Shown: positions 5,310 to 5,454 of the stretch, piece by piece | How positions within the stretch are numbered: position 1 is the first letter of the stretch | How the letters are laid out: each line of letters opens with the position of its first letter | Assembly: GCA_964476135.1 (NCBI GenBank) | Contig: CAYYYG010000050.1 | Location: 1-5,454, forward strand | Source: CAYYYG01 sp964476135 | GTDB taxonomy: Bacteria; Patescibacteriota; Microgenomatia; UBA1406; GWC2-37-13 | Direction of reading: 5' to 3' | Length of the DNA: 5,454 bases | The notes under the pieces: generated by a model | What the model was told of the DNA's origin: nothing | Databases searched by the model: none | Seen by the model: the letters and a program-made list of their open reading frames with translations, nothing else | Translations under genes and position numbers: made by a program

Positions 5310-5454
5310 TATTAATCTTCTGACTTAAGTACGATAATTGCTATCGTAATTTAAGAAAAAAGATTCACTTTGACAATCGGGAAGGGAGTAAGTCTTAGCG
5401 GCGGATAGAGTATCAGTTTATCTGGTATTTTGCCCGCCGCTAAGGCAAACTTGC
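5310..5454 (+). ncRNA. Structured leader or non-coding RNA, 5' part only
   Basis: The predicted transcript from the plus-strand promoter has no ATG, and the TTG-initiated frames here close quickly. It contains two stem-loops. The first is at 5324-5355. The second spans 5388-5454: GUAAGU (5388-5393) pairs with ACUUGC (5449-5454), a four-base GCAA bulge (5445-5448) follows, then a perfect 11-bp stem CTTAGCGGCGG (5394-5404) with CCGCCGCTAAG (5434-5444), then a 6+6 internal loop, and an inner 6-bp stem TATCAG/CTGGTA (5411-5416/5422-5427, one G-U) with a five-base loop. The purine-rich AAGGGAGTAAG (5382-5392) that opens the second element resembles the first conserved loop of yybP-ykoY manganese riboswitches (GGGGAGUA). 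This could therefore be a riboswitch ahead of a metal transporter, or a stand-alone RNA. The window ends before the test can be made. Confidence 0.5.
5324..5355 (+). repeat. Inverted repeat / stem-loop near the transcript 5' end
   Basis: CTTAA, then TACGATA (5330-5336), a five-base loop ATTGC, TATCGTA (5342-5348) and TTAAG form a 12-bp stem broken by G5329 opposite A5349-T5350. It begins about 14 bases downstream of the predicted plus-strand start site. It is followed by an A-run, not a T-run, so it is not an intrinsic terminator on the plus strand. It could protect the 5' end, form part of the leader RNA fold, or act as a DNA operator. Confidence 0.6.

Noticed and set aside
5370..5398. TTGACA at 5370-5375 as a second plus-strand -35
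   Set aside because: No acceptable -10 hexamer lies 15-19 bases downstream; the candidate is TCTTAG, inside the stem-loop.
5394..5444. GC-rich 11-bp inverted repeat as an intrinsic terminator
   Set aside because: It has a long structured loop and is followed by GCAAACTTGC rather than a T-run. It continues into a lower stem, which fits a folded RNA better.
1..5454. CRISPR array, tRNA/rRNA gene, insertion sequence or transposase
   Set aside because: I saw no repeat-spacer periodicity, tRNA-like cloverleaf, rRNA core motif, transposase motif or terminal inverted repeats.

Overview
This window is a compact block from what is most likely a Candidate Phyla Radiation (Patescibacteria-type) bacterium. 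Four things point that way. Genes are tightly packed and overlap by a few bases. No gene start has a recognisable Shine-Dalgarno sequence. Several starts have a sigma70-type -10 box placed so that the mRNA would begin at or within a few bases of the ATG (leaderless). One predicted exported protein (937-1653) carries the CTxxAKxCPDGSxVGR...C...CP cysteine motif that I associate with CPR surface proteins. TGA acts as an ordinary stop (ends of the DedA gene and of the 129-947 gene), which argues against the TGA=Gly code of Absconditabacteria/Gracilibacteria. The lineage call is an inference, not a phylogenetic result.

Layout: seven genes, all on the minus strand, read from right to left. First come four recognisable cytoplasmic or membrane genes: a HerA/FtsK-like P-loop ATPase of the DUF853 (YjgR) family (3744-5210), a Nudix hydrolase (3263-3706), a DedA-family membrane protein (2554-3279) and a classical short-chain dehydrogenase (1695-2552). 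A consensus promoter after the dehydrogenase then opens a second group of three genes, each encoding an N-terminal membrane anchor: a cysteine-motif/OB-like protein (937-1653), a predicted beta-propeller-like exported protein (129-947), and a truncated gene of which only the first 37 codons are present (1-113). I see no intrinsic terminator between genes, so read-through is likely on top of the internal promoters.

The only sizeable non-coding stretch is 5211-5454. It is a divergent promoter region. The minus side serves the ATPase gene. The plus side has a strong promoter (TTGACT-17-TATAAT) that would start a transcript near 5310 running rightwards out of the window. That transcript has no ORF in the visible 145 bases but folds into two substantial stem-loops, the second preceded by AAGGGAGTAAG. 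It is either the 5' part of a structured leader (a yybP-ykoY-like riboswitch is one candidate) or a non-coding RNA gene cut by the window edge. It is the least explained element here.

Functionally the genes do not form one recognisable pathway. The first group looks like housekeeping (ATPase, nucleotide clean-up, membrane lipid carrier handling, redox). The second looks like a small cell-surface cluster of unknown role.
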